Shown here: piece by piece, positions 1 to 7,878 of the stretch
Position numbering within the stretch: position 1 is the stretch's first letter
Layout: each line of letters starts with the position of its first letter
Assembly (NCBI GenBank): GCA_020638495.1
Contig: JACKIN010000010.1
Coordinates: 65,431 to 129,430, forward strand
Source of the DNA: Geminicoccaceae bacterium
Lineage (GTDB): Bacteria; Pseudomonadota; Alphaproteobacteria; Geminicoccales; Geminicoccaceae
Length of the DNA stretch: 64,000 bases
Reading direction: 5' to 3'
Translations under genes and position numbers: made by a program
Notes under the pieces: model-generated
Seen by the model: the letters and a program-made list of their open reading frames with translations, nothing else
What the model was told of the DNA's origin: nothing
The model's database searches: none

Positions 1-119
1 CGCAGGACCATGCCGCCGCCGTCGGGGCCGCGCGGCACCATGACCTCCATCATCCGCTGCAGGGCAGCGGCCGAAGCATCGCCCCCATCGAAGCGGATCT
101 CTCCGCAGATGCCACACAT
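1..119 (-). CDS. Class II glutamine amidotransferase / asparagine synthase family protein (N-terminal part only)
   Basis: The leftward frame begins with ATG at 119 and runs off the left edge. It opens with MCGICGEIRFDGG, followed by a RGPDGGG segment near residue 35. The Met-Cys-Gly-Ile start is the signature of Ntn-type (class II) glutamine amidotransferases: the Met is removed and Cys2 is the nucleophile that hydrolyses glutamine, and RGPDG is a conserved part of the glutaminase domain. The 'GE(I/L)RFD' wording resembles the asparagine-synthase-like enzymes that make N-acetylglutaminylglutamine amide, an osmoprotectant, but only about 40 residues are visible. The amidotransferase class is secure; the exact substrate is inference. 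A decayed copy of this start lies at 974-1051. Confidence 0.72.
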   Translation of the reverse strand, partial: MCGICGEIRFDGGDASAAALQRMMEVMVPRGPDGGGMVL

Positions 120-150
120 GAAACGACGCTCCGTGATTGGTCGGCAAGGC
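63..150. repeat. Duplicated segment, intact copy (start of amidotransferase gene)
   Basis: This stretch, spanning the first codons of the amidotransferase and about 30 bases upstream, reappears with scattered substitutions at about 993-1080 in the same orientation. Shared blocks include TCGCCCCCATCG and CGCTCCGTGAT. The similarity stops at both sides, so it is a short segmental duplication and not a whole-gene copy. Confidence 0.7.
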
Positions 151-264
151 CCCGGCCCGACGGCCCGGCATAAAGAGCGGACCATAGGGGCTTCCGGACA
201 ACTTGGCAAAAGCCGCAAGGTTGCGGCGGCCGGAGCGAAGCGTGAGGAGCGATCCGGAATCGAG

Positions 265-295
265 GAGGGTCCCCGGACACGGCCCGGGGACCCTC
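265..295 (-). terminator. Strong hairpin downstream of the fasciclin gene
   Basis: A perfect 12-bp stem (265-276 paired with 284-295, starting GAGGGTCCCCGG) with a 7-base loop lies just past the stop codon of the leftward fasciclin gene. There is no clear U tract, so intrinsic termination is plausible but not proven. It also separates this gene from the amidotransferase further left. Confidence 0.6.
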
Positions 296-322
296 GACGC
301 TACCGAACAGCGTGGCGGGTCG

Positions 323-814
323 TCAGCCGGGCGGCAGGATGACCGCGTCGATGACGTGGATCACACCGTTGTCCGCCACGATGTCGGCGGTCACGACATT
401 GGCGTCGTTGACCTTGACGCCCTCGCCCGTGCCGTCGACCGTGAGGCTGGCCCCCTCGACCGTCTCCAGCTCCACCTTGGCGCCCTGCGCGTCCTTGGCC
501 ATGACCATGCCGGGGACGACATGATAGGTCAGGATCGCTGTGAGCTGGTCCTTGTTCTCGGGCTTCAGCAGGCCCTCCACCGTGCCATCCGGCAAGGCGG
601 CGAACGCCTCGTCGGTCGGCGCGAACACGGTGAACGGCCCCTCGCCCTGCAGCACCTCGACGAGGCCAGCGGCCTGCACCGCCGCGACCAGGGTCTCGAA
701 CGACCCGGCGGCCACCGCCGTTTCCACGATGTCGTCGGCCGCGGCCGGCAACGCCGCCCCGCCGAGCGACAGACCGATGACACTCGCCATCGCCAACGTC
801 TTCAAGCTCTTCAT
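323..814 (-). CDS. Secreted fasciclin (FAS1) domain protein
   Basis: The product is 163 residues. The first 26 form a signal peptide (MKSLKTLAMASVIGLSLGG then an A-rich cleavage region). The rest is a single fasciclin domain: it contains the two conserved FAS1 boxes, one around FTVFAPTDEAFAALP and one near the C-terminus ending in NGVIHVIDAVILPP, plus the LTYHVVPG segment between them. FAS1 proteins are extracellular or periplasmic adhesion-type proteins; bacterial single-domain forms have no agreed function. The ATG at 814 was chosen over one 36 bases upstream because it is preceded by AGGAG at proper spacing and begins the signal peptide. The gene stands alone, with a hairpin after it and an AT-rich promoter region before it. 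Confidence 0.9.
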   Translation of the reverse strand: MKSLKTLAMASVIGLSLGGAALPAAADDIVETAVAAGSFETLVAAVQAAGLVEVLQGEGPFTVFAPTDEAFAALPDGTVEGLLKPENKDQLTAILTYHVVPGMVMAKDAQGAKVELETVEGASLTVDGTGEGVKVNDANVVTADIVADNGVIHVIDAVILPPG

Positions 815-914
815 TCGTCGAGACTCCTGTACGCACCATGCATCAAGCATCTGGCAATCGATCCCCCGTTTGCAGAGGATGATCTAACGGCACGCAGGCG
901 TTCTTCAACGGGTT

Positions 915-943
915 ATTGTAACAAATTTATTTGAATATTACAG
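915..943 (-). promoter_or_regulatory. Candidate promoter of the fasciclin gene
   Basis: Read leftward, TACAAT (915-920) is a good -10 element, 17 bases from a weak -35 CTGTAA (938-943). It lies in an unusually AT-rich patch (about 910-960) about 100 bases before the fasciclin start. The strength of the -35 is poor, so an activator or alternative sigma factor is possible. Confidence 0.35.
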
Positions 944-973
944 TGATCCAGAATAAGCTGTCTCGCGTATTTA

Positions 974-1051
974 CGAGCTTGGATGAGATCGAGCCGCCGA
1001 GGCTGCGGCCTCGCCCCCATCGCAGCGCATCTCGCCGCGGATACCGCACAT
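974..1051 (-). pseudogene. Decayed duplicate of the amidotransferase N-terminus
   Basis: Starting with ATG at 1051 the leftward frame reads MCGIRGEMRCDGGEAAASAA and then, after a few unrelated residues, stops at 971-973. The first 20 residues align without gaps to the start of the amidotransferase at the left edge (MCGICGEIRFDGGDASAAAL), and the DNA upstream of the ATG is also similar. Key glutaminase positions have drifted (Cys5 to Arg, Phe10 to Cys) and the rest of the gene is absent, so this is a relic of a partial duplication or of a rearrangement that placed the fasciclin gene between the two copies. The remaining part of the 815-1206 gap holds the fasciclin promoter region and nothing else I recognise. 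Confidence 0.75.
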
Positions 1052-1206
1052 GCGACGCCGCTCCGTGATCCGTCGACCCGGGGACGAGGGCGGCTCGGCA
1101 CGGGTCCGGCTGGCCTCGCCGGCTGGGTTCGCTCGGCAGGGCATGGTAGGGTTGCCGTGGTCGGTCGGCAGTAAGTCGGGCCCGATCGCCACAGAAGGTA
1201 TTCCCG

Positions 1207-2916
1207 ATGCGCTACCTGGCACTCGTGACGGACTTCGACGGCACGCTGACGGCGCATGACGGGCTCTCGGCCGAGGCCGAGGCGGCGCTCGGGCGCCTGC
1301 GGGTCTCCGGCAGACGGATCGTCCTCGCGACCGGCCGTCGCCTCGCCGACCTCCTCGCCATCTGCCCGCGGCCGCAGCTCTTCGACATGATCGTCGCCGA
1401 GAACGGCGCCATCCTCTACGACCCCGCCAATCGCGAGGTGACCCGGCTCGCCGAGCCACCACCCGAGGCCCTGCCGCGGGAGCTGCGGGCGCGCGGGGTC
1501 GAGCCGCTCGAAATCGGCGAGATCGTGATCGCGACGCAGGCACCACACCGTCGGCTCGTGCAGGATGTCATCTGGGAGCTCGGGCTCGAGGCGCAGGTCA
1601 TCGGCAATCGCAACGCGGTCATGGTGCTGCCGGCCGGCGTCAACAAGGCGACGGGCCTGCGGCACGCGCTGCGCGAGCTCGGCCTGTCGCGGCACGAGGT
1701 GGTGGGCATCGGCGACGCCGAGAACGATCATTCGTTTCTCGCCCAATGCGAGTGCGCCGTCGCCGTGGCCGATGCCGCACCGTCGACCAGGAAGATCGCC
1801 GCCCTGGTGACCAGGGGTGGCGCCGGCGACGGGGTCATCGAGCTGATCGACGAGCTGATCGACGACGATCTGGGGCGCATGGGGGGCGGGCTGCCGCAGC
1901 ATTGGGTGGCGCTCGGGCAACGGGCGGACGGCACGCCCGTGCCGCTCCTGCCCTACGGCCGCAACATGCTGGTGGCGGGCCCTTCCGGCTGCGGCAAGTC
2001 CACCTTCACCGCCGGCGTCATCGAACGGCTGATCGAGAAGGACTATCAGGCCTGCATCGTCGATCCGGAAGGCGATTACGGCACGATGCGCGAGGTCGTC
2101 GCCCTCGGCAACCATTCCCGCACGCCGGGCACGGACGAGATACTGGCGATCCTCGAGAATCCCGAGATCAGCATCAGCATCAACCTGCTGGGCACCACCC
2201 TGGCGGACCGGCCGAGCTTTTTCGCCGAGCTCGTCCCCAGCCTGCAGGCGATGCGTGCCCGCACCGGCCGGCCGCATTGGATCGTCGTGGACGAGGCGCA
2301 CCATCTGTTGCCGCGGACATGGGGCCATGCGGCAGCCGTGCTGCCGCAACGCCTGCAAGAGATGCTCCTGGTGACGGTTCATCCCGATCACGTCGCCCCG
2401 GAGATCCTGAGGCCGATCGATGTCGCCGTGGCCATCGGCCGGTCGCCGGATCAGACCCTGACCGAGCTTGCCCGGGCGACGGACCGGGCCTTCATTTGGC
2501 CTTCGGGTCTCGACCACGAGCCCGGCCGTGTGGTCGCCTGGTTTCTCGACGGCGGGCAGCCGCCCTTCTCGATGGCGGCACAGCCGAGCCGGGCCGAGCG
2601 GCTGCGCCACCACCGCAAGTACGCCGAAGGCAATCTGCGCTGGCACAGCTTCTATTTCCGCGGCCCCGACGGCCGCCACAACCTCCGGGCACAGAACCTC
2701 GTCGTCTTCTGCCAGATCGCGCAAGGCATCGACGAAGCGACGTGGATGTTTCACCTGCGCCGCGGTGACTACGCCCGCTGGTTTCGCCATGCGGTCAAGG
2801 ACGAGGTTCTCGCCGCCGAGACGGAGCGGATCGAGCGCCGTGGCGACATCGAGCCCTGGCAGACCCGCGAGATCATCTGCAAGCTCGTGGACGCACGCTA
2901 CACACTGCCCGAGTAG
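1207..2916 (+). CDS. HAD-family phosphatase fused to a HerA/VirB4-like P-loop ATPase
   Basis: This 569-residue protein joins two enzymes. Residues 1-230 are a Cof-type (HAD IIB) phosphatase: motif I is DFDGT at 9-13 and the motif IV region GDAENDHSF lies near 169. From about 245 a P-loop ATPase follows: Walker A GPSGCGKST near 258-266, an IVDPEGDYG segment as in HerA/DUF87 ATPases, and Walker B IVVDEAHH near 360. The last 130 residues form an unassigned C-terminal region rich in Trp, Arg and aromatic residues. No membrane segment is seen, so it is probably cytoplasmic. The MFS transporter gene starts 14 bases after its stop, so they are likely co-transcribed. Sugar-phosphate-type dephosphorylation coupled to an ATP-driven motor is suggested by the domains, but no substrate can be named. 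The absence of a break between domains argues for a true fusion. Confidence 0.82.
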   Translation: MRYLALVTDFDGTLTAHDGLSAEAEAALGRLRVSGRRIVLATGRRLADLLAICPRPQLFDMIVAENGAILYDPANREVTRLAEPPPEALPRELRARGVEPLEIGEIVIATQAPHRRLVQDVIWELGLEAQVIGNRNAVMVLPAGVNKATGLRHALRELGLSRHEVVGIGDAENDHSFLAQCECAVAVADAAPSTRKIAALVTRGGAGDGVIELIDELIDDDLGRMGGGLPQHWVALGQRADGTPVPLLPYGRNMLVAGPSGCGKSTFTAGVIERLIEKDYQACIVDPEGDYGTMREVVALGNHSRTPGTDEILAILENPEISISINLLGTTLADRPSFFAELVPSLQAMRARTGRPHWIVVDEAHHLLPRTWGHAAAVLPQRLQEMLLVTVHPDHVAPEILRPIDVAVAIGRSPDQTLTELARATDRAFIWPSGLDHEPGRVVAWFLDGGQPPFSMAAQPSRAERLRHHRKYAEGNLRWHSFYFRGPDGRHNLRAQNLVVFCQIAQGIDEATWMFHLRRGDYARWFRHAVKDEVLAAETERIERRGDIEPWQTREIICKLVDARYTLPE

Positions 2917-2930
2917 TCGAGAAAGCGGCG

Positions 2931-4193
2931 ATGACAACGAGCGTGGGGAAGGTTCTGGCGGCCGTGCGGTCCTTGCTGGCCGGCGGCGGCGCCTTCATCG
3001 TCGGCAACAGCCTGCTCGGCATCGTGCTGCCGCTGCGCATGGCCGCGGCCGAATACCCGGTGATGCTGATCGGCCTGATCATGGCCGCCTACTACGCGGG
3101 CCTGGCGCTCGGCGGCAACTACGGCAAGAGGATCATTCTGCGAGTCGGGCATATCCGCGCTTTCGCCGCCTTCGCGGCGGTGCTGGCCACGACCGCGCTG
3201 GCCTATCCGATGCTGTTCACGGCCGTGGCCTGGATCGCGCTCCGGTTCATAAACGGCTTCTGCATCGCCGGGCTGCAGGCGACGATCGAGAGCTGGCTCA
3301 ACGATCGCAGCAGCAACGCGACGCGCGGGCGGGTGCTCGGCCTCTACATGATGACATTCTATCTGGCGGTGGCGTCGGGGCAGGTGCTGGTCAACGTGGC
3401 CGATGTCGACGGGCCCGAGCTCTTCATGCTGGCAGCGGCGCTCATCGCGCTCGCGCTGGTGCCGGTGGCGCTGACCAGCCTCGGCGCACCGGCGCTCGCC
3501 GGGCACCGCCGGCTGAGCGTGCGCACGCTCTATGCCAATTCCCCGGTCGGGGTCGTCGGCGCCGGCGTGGCCGGCATGCTGGTGGGATCGTTCTACGGCC
3601 TCGGCGTCGTCTTCGCCCGCGGGATCGGGCTCGACGTGGCCCAGTCGGCCTTGTTCATGACCATGGTGGTGGTCGGCGGCTTCGGCTTCCAGTGGCCGAT
3701 CGGCATGCTGGCCGACCGGTTCGATCGGCGCATCGTCCTCGCCGCCGTCCTGACGATGGTCGGTGTCGCCTGGGCGTTCGTCGCGTTCGCCAGTGTTTCG
3801 GCGCTGTCGCTGCCGACGTTGCTCGGCCTCGCCGTCTTGTTCGGCGGCGCCATCAGCAGCGTCTACCCGATCTGCGTCGCCCAGGCGTTCGACCGCCTGG
3901 ACCGCGCGCACTATGTCTCCGCCTCGGGCCGGCTTCTGATGATCTATGCCTTAGGTGCCATGGCCGGCCCCCTGCTCGCCTCGGCGGTCATGGCCGTGCG
4001 GGGGCCGTACAGCTTCTTCGCCTTCGAGAGCGTCGTGGCGGTCGGCTTCGCCGTCTTCGTCGGGTATGGCGTCTGGCGCCGGCCACCCATTCCGGCGGAC
4101 CAGCAGGAACCCTTCGTCGCCGTCTCGTCCGTCACGCCGGTCGCGGCCGATCTCGATCCGCGATGCGATGGGCCGGCAGCGCGGCCGGTCTGA
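2931..4193 (+). CDS. MFS transporter, YcaD-like
   Basis: The 420-residue protein has about twelve hydrophobic segments. The motif GMLADRFDRR in the cytoplasmic loop between helices 6 and 7 and the ATIESWLNDRS segment in the first half are typical of the YcaD/DUF-type branch of the major facilitator superfamily. These proteins move small solutes across the inner membrane, usually with proton exchange; the substrate is not predictable here. The last 40 residues are a hydrophilic tail. It follows the HAD-ATPase gene by 14 bases and converges with the DUF808 gene, whose stop is 17 bases away on the other strand. Confidence 0.85.
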   Translation: MTTSVGKVLAAVRSLLAGGGAFIVGNSLLGIVLPLRMAAAEYPVMLIGLIMAAYYAGLALGGNYGKRIILRVGHIRAFAAFAAVLATTALAYPMLFTAVAWIALRFINGFCIAGLQATIESWLNDRSSNATRGRVLGLYMMTFYLAVASGQVLVNVADVDGPELFMLAAALIALALVPVALTSLGAPALAGHRRLSVRTLYANSPVGVVGAGVAGMLVGSFYGLGVVFARGIGLDVAQSALFMTMVVVGGFGFQWPIGMLADRFDRRIVLAAVLTMVGVAWAFVAFASVSALSLPTLLGLAVLFGGAISSVYPICVAQAFDRLDRAHYVSASGRLLMIYALGAMAGPLLASAVMAVRGPYSFFAFESVVAVGFAVFVGYGVWRRPPIPADQQEPFVAVSSVTPVAADLDPRCDGPAARPV

Positions 4194-4209
4194 TCGGCCC
4201 GGCGAGCGC

Positions 4210-5172
4210 TCAATGCACGGCCGCTGGCACCAAGCGTTGCATCACCACCGCGGTCACCGCACCGAGGCCGAGCGCCAGGGCACCCGAGGCGATGGCGGCG
4301 ACCAGCCAGCCGGCGATCGGGCCGAGCGCCCCCAGCGCCTGCGCCGCGACCTCGCCGGCGTGATGCACGATGCCTGCCGGGGTGCGCCAGCCCAGCTCCT
4401 CGAGGCCGTGCAGGATGATGCCGCCGCCGACCCAGAGCATGGCGGCGGTGCCGACGAAGCTCAGGAGCTGGAGGAAATGGGGCATGACGCGGACCAGGCC
4501 GCGGCCGAGGGGGCCGCTGACCGGCCCGTCGCGGGCGGCTAGCAACAGGCCGGCATCGTCCGCCTTCACGATCAGCGCGACCACCCCGTAGACGGCGAGC
4601 GTGATGACGACGCCGACGATGGCGAGCACGATCGCCCGGGTGACGAACGGGCTCGCGGCGACGGTGGCGAGCGTGATCGCCATGATCTCCGCGGAGAGGA
4701 TGAAATCGGTGCGGATCGCACCCTTGACCCGCCTTGCCTCCTCCCCGGCGCTCAGCAGCGGCGCCGGCACGGCGTCGTCGCCCTCGGCTGCCTCGCTGCC
4801 ATGACCGCCCGGGTGCCAGCCGAGCGCCTCCATCACCTTCTCCGCCCCCTCGAACGAGAGGTAGAGCCCGCCGACCATCAAGAGCGGCGTGATCGCCCAG
4901 GGGGCGACGAGGCTGAGCAGGAGGGCGGCGGGCAGCAGGAAGACGAGCTTGTTCCTGAGCGAGCCCACGGTGATCTTGGCGATGATCGGCAGCTCACGCT
5001 CGGCGGCGAAGCCGACGAGGAAGCGCGGCGTCACGGCGGTGTCGTCGACCACGAGCCCGGCGGCCTTCGCGCCGGCCCTGGCCGCCTGCCCCGCCGCGTC
5101 GTCGATCGAGGCCGCGGCGATCTTGGCGATGCCCACCACGTCGTCGATCAATCCGAGCAGGCCGACGCTCAT
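4210..5172 (-). CDS. DUF808 family inner-membrane protein (YedI-like)
   Basis: The 320-residue protein starts with MSVGLLGLIDDVVGIAKIAA, the typical opening of DUF808 proteins, followed by a soluble stretch (KAAGLVVDDTAVTPRFLVG) and then several membrane helices. The family is widespread, multi-spanning and functionally uncharacterised. ATG 5172 was chosen because GGAGAG precedes it and because the reading frame upstream, though open, is not part of the family. It is divergent from the lactate dehydrogenase gene. Confidence 0.85.
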   Translation of the reverse strand: MSVGLLGLIDDVVGIAKIAAASIDDAAGQAARAGAKAAGLVVDDTAVTPRFLVGFAAERELPIIAKITVGSLRNKLVFLLPAALLLSLVAPWAITPLLMVGGLYLSFEGAEKVMEALGWHPGGHGSEAAEGDDAVPAPLLSAGEEARRVKGAIRTDFILSAEIMAITLATVAASPFVTRAIVLAIVGVVITLAVYGVVALIVKADDAGLLLAARDGPVSGPLGRGLVRVMPHFLQLLSFVGTAAMLWVGGGIILHGLEELGWRTPAGIVHHAGEVAAQALGALGPIAGWLVAAIASGALALGLGAVTAVVMQRLVPAAVH

Positions 5173-5640
5173 GTGCTCTCCAGACAGAACAAGACCCTGG
5201 ACCGGTGCCCCGGCCAGATGGCGCGTCCGGGCGCGATCGGCAAGCCTTGCGGTCAGGGCTGTGCAACGCCCGGGCCGGCGAAACGTTGCACGGGCCATCG
5301 CTGCGAACAGCCCGCGCCGCTGCGTCACCGGCAGCAGCTTTCCGACGCCGGCCAGTTGGGACGCCATGCCATTGCCGAGGTTGAAGCCGGTGCTCTCCAG
5401 CGGGCCGGTGACAATCATGTCCGCCTGGGCGAGGAACGCGGCGAGGTGGGATAGGCAGGAAGCGAGTCCACCGGCCGGTGGATTGCTGCCTGCCTCCTCC
5501 CCGGTTCTGGAAGTATCGGAGCCAGGCGCACCGCGAGTCCCCGGGCCAAGGCGGCCCGGCCGGCGGCCGAGTCCGGGTTGACCGCGCCGGATCGACCGAC
5601 GAGCATGCCGCACCGACGGCGGACAACCGGAGCGAGCACC
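5173..5640. other. Intergenic region between DUF808 and ldh genes
   Basis: The 468 bases hold no gene I can support. On the minus strand the DUF808 frame stays open for 82 codons further upstream, beginning at an ATG at 5418 with the peptide MIVTGPLESTGFNLGNG. It resembles no family I know, would make an oversized DUF808 product, and lacks a clear ribosome binding site, so I left it out. The region must contain divergent promoters, but none is convincing. Confidence 0.4.
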
Positions 5641-6564
5641 ATGAAGGTCGGGGTCATCGGAGCCGGGATGGTCGGCGGTGCCGCGGCGAACGCCCTGGTG
5701 CTGGCCGGCGTCGCCAGCGAGATCGTGCTCGTGGACCGTGACCGCAAGCGCGCGATCGCCGAGGCCGAGGACATCCTGCACGCGACGCCCTTCGCCCACA
5801 GCGCCAGGGTCCAGGCGGGCGACTATGCCGACCTGGCGGGTGCCACCGTCGTCATCGTCGCCGCCGGCGTGTCGCAGCGGCCGGGTGAGACGCGGCTCGA
5901 GCTCCTGGCGCGCAACACCGACGTCTTCGCCGCCATCATCCCGCCGGTCCTGGCGGCAGCACCCGACGCGGTCCTGCTGATCGCCACCAACCCGGTGGAC
6001 GTGATGACGATGGTCGCTGCCCGGCTCTCGCGCCTGCCCGCGGCTCGGGTCGTCGGCTCCGGCACGATCCTCGACACGGCCCGCTTTCGCGCACTTCTCG
6101 GCCAGCATCTCGGCGTCTCGCCGCAGTCGGTCCATGCCCATGTGCTGGGCGAGCACGGCGACAGCGAGGTGCTCTGCTGGTCGAGCGCCGATGTCGGCTC
6201 CATCGCCGTCAGCGAGTACGGGCGACAGGTCGGCAGGCCCCTCGACGACGCCGCCAGGCAGCGCATCGACGAGGCCGTGCGCCGTGCCGCGTATCGGATC
6301 ATCGAGGGCAAGGGTGCCACCTGGTTCGGCATTGCCGGCGGCCTGGTCCGCATCTGCCGGGCGATTCGCGGCGACGAGCGGGCCGTGCTCACGGTCTCGA
6401 TGCTCGGCGACGAGGTGGAAGGGGTGGGCCCGGTGGCCCTGTCACTGCCGAGGGTGGTCGGCGGCAGCGGAATCGTCGGCACGCTGTGGCCGAGCCTGAC
6501 CCCGGCCGAGAGCGCAGCCCTGGCGCAGAGTGCCCGGGTGATCGTCGCCGCCGCCGCAGGCTGA
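5641..6564 (+). CDS. ldh: L-lactate dehydrogenase
   Basis: The 307-residue enzyme interconverts pyruvate and L-lactate with NAD(H). The N-terminal Rossmann motif is GVIGAGMVGGAAANAL (residues 4-19), with the acidic NAD-selecting residue in VLVDRD. The catalytic motif is LGEHGDSE with the active-site His, and the specificity loop reads AGVSQRPGETR, with Gln where malate dehydrogenases carry Arg, which favours lactate over malate. TNPVDVMT is the usual conserved segment. The start codon follows GGAGCGA at good spacing; an upstream in-frame ATG at 5578 has no such signal. It is transcribed away from the DUF808 gene and has no obvious operon partner. Confidence 0.9.
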   Translation: MKVGVIGAGMVGGAAANALVLAGVASEIVLVDRDRKRAIAEAEDILHATPFAHSARVQAGDYADLAGATVVIVAAGVSQRPGETRLELLARNTDVFAAIIPPVLAAAPDAVLLIATNPVDVMTMVAARLSRLPAARVVGSGTILDTARFRALLGQHLGVSPQSVHAHVLGEHGDSEVLCWSSADVGSIAVSEYGRQVGRPLDDAARQRIDEAVRRAAYRIIEGKGATWFGIAGGLVRICRAIRGDERAVLTVSMLGDEVEGVGPVALSLPRVVGGSGIVGTLWPSLTPAESAALAQSARVIVAAAAG

Positions 6565-6718
6565 CCCCCGAACCGGCGATCCTCGACATCCAAGCGTATC
6601 AGAGGACGCATGGCATCAAACGATCGCCGTGCGTTAACCTGCGTTTTCCGCCGGGCGGGCGATGCTTCGCCAGCCGCCGGGGCATTGACCGTCCGGCACT
6701 AGCGCGGGAATCAGGGCG

Positions 6719-7747
6719 ATGGAAGGTGGTGGCGCAAATCGAGCAGCGGCTGCGGCCTTCGGGCTGTTCGTCCTCGTCGCCCTCGGCTGCCTGGCGCTGA
6801 TCGCGGCGGATGCGGCCGTCTTCCGCCGGGTCAATGCCTGGTATCTGGCCCTGCCGCAGACCAACTACGTCGAGCTGGTCAGGGTCGACGAGTTCCGCAC
6901 CAGCCTGAAGGTCGGGAGCTTCAGAGCGCACATGATGATCATGATGGCGCAGCACGCGTTCTTCGGTGCGCTCGTCGCCTGGCTGGTCTGCTGCTGGTGG
7001 CCGGCCCGTGGCCGACGGCCGGACGCCACCCCGGCACGGGGCGGCACCGGCCTTGCGCTCGGCCTCTGCGCCCTCGCCGGATCGGCCATCCTCGCCTACG
7101 CGCTCGCCTGCTTCATCAGCGTGCCCGGCAGCGCCGGCGTCTGCGCGCTCTACGCCAAGGAAGGCGCGATCGACCTCGGCCATGCCCTCGGCTTCCTCCT
7201 GGCCGCCGGCCTCCTCTGGCTCGCCGCCTGGCGCTTCGCGCGCGGCAAGCGGCATTTGCCCGGCAACGGCTACATCGCGCTCGGCGCCGCTTTGGCCGGG
7301 GCTGCCGCCTTCGTCGTCGGCATGGAGGAGATCAGCTGGGGCCAGACCTACCTCGCCTGGCAGTCGCCCGAGTTCTTCATGACCTACAACGACCAGCAGG
7401 AAACCAACGCGCACAACTTCCTGAACGGCTACCTGACGCCGATCTACTACGCGATGGGCGCCACCATCCTGCTCGGCACGATCGCCGCCTTCGTCCTCGA
7501 CGATCTCTTCGGCGAGCGTTTGCCCTGGCTCAGAGCGCTCTGCCCGCCCCGCGCGCTCCTCTGGGTGGCGATCTGGTTCCCGCTGGGCGCCGAGATCTTC
7601 ATCTTCTCGTCGACCGAGACCTTCGAGACGTTGCTGACGATCTATGCGCTAGGCTATGGCGTGGCCATCCTGGCCCGCTCCGCGGCGGCGTGTCGCGACG
7701 CGGTGACCGAAGACGGACGGCCGCCGGCGATCGGCCAGACAGCCTAG
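6719..7747 (+). CDS. Integral membrane protein with EEISWGQ motif, function unknown
   Basis: The 342-residue protein has roughly seven or eight hydrophobic segments. After the fourth or fifth helix it carries MEEISWGQTYLAW and, about 20 residues later, NDQQETNAHNFLNG. The pairing of an E-E-x-S-W-G-Q motif with N-x-Q-x-E-x-N-x-H-N is a pattern I have seen in uncharacterised bacterial membrane proteins. The Glu, His, Asn and Gln residues could form a catalytic or metal-binding site at the membrane surface, but no activity is established. The gene stands between ldh and an insertion sequence and has no clear functional partner. Confidence 0.7.
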   Translation: MEGGGANRAAAAAFGLFVLVALGCLALIAADAAVFRRVNAWYLALPQTNYVELVRVDEFRTSLKVGSFRAHMMIMMAQHAFFGALVAWLVCCWWPARGRRPDATPARGGTGLALGLCALAGSAILAYALACFISVPGSAGVCALYAKEGAIDLGHALGFLLAAGLLWLAAWRFARGKRHLPGNGYIALGAALAGAAAFVVGMEEISWGQTYLAWQSPEFFMTYNDQQETNAHNFLNGYLTPIYYAMGATILLGTIAAFVLDDLFGERLPWLRALCPPRALLWVAIWFPLGAEIFIFSSTETFETLLTIYALGYGVAILARSAAACRDAVTEDGRPPAIGQTA

Positions 7748-7812
7748 CCGCGAACGCCAGAACGGCCCCGGAGACCCGGGACCGCCCGACGTCCCGCCGG
7801 TCCTCGGCGCTC

Positions 7813-7830
7813 AGAGCCTGTGAATGAATG
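7813..7830 (+). repeat. IS left inverted repeat
   Basis: The 18-base left end of the IS1182-type element begins AGAGCCTGTGAATG. It matches the right end in inverted orientation with two mismatches. The neighbouring CTC could extend it by a few bases. Confidence 0.75.
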
Positions 7831-7878
7831 TCCTGCGCCTTTTCGATAGAATAGCCGCAGCGATCTGAGAGGGGGGGT

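Noticed and set aside
5173..5418. N-terminal extension of the DUF808 gene up to ATG 5418
   Set aside because: The family starts at MSVGLLG, which also has its own ribosome binding site; the extension resembles nothing known.
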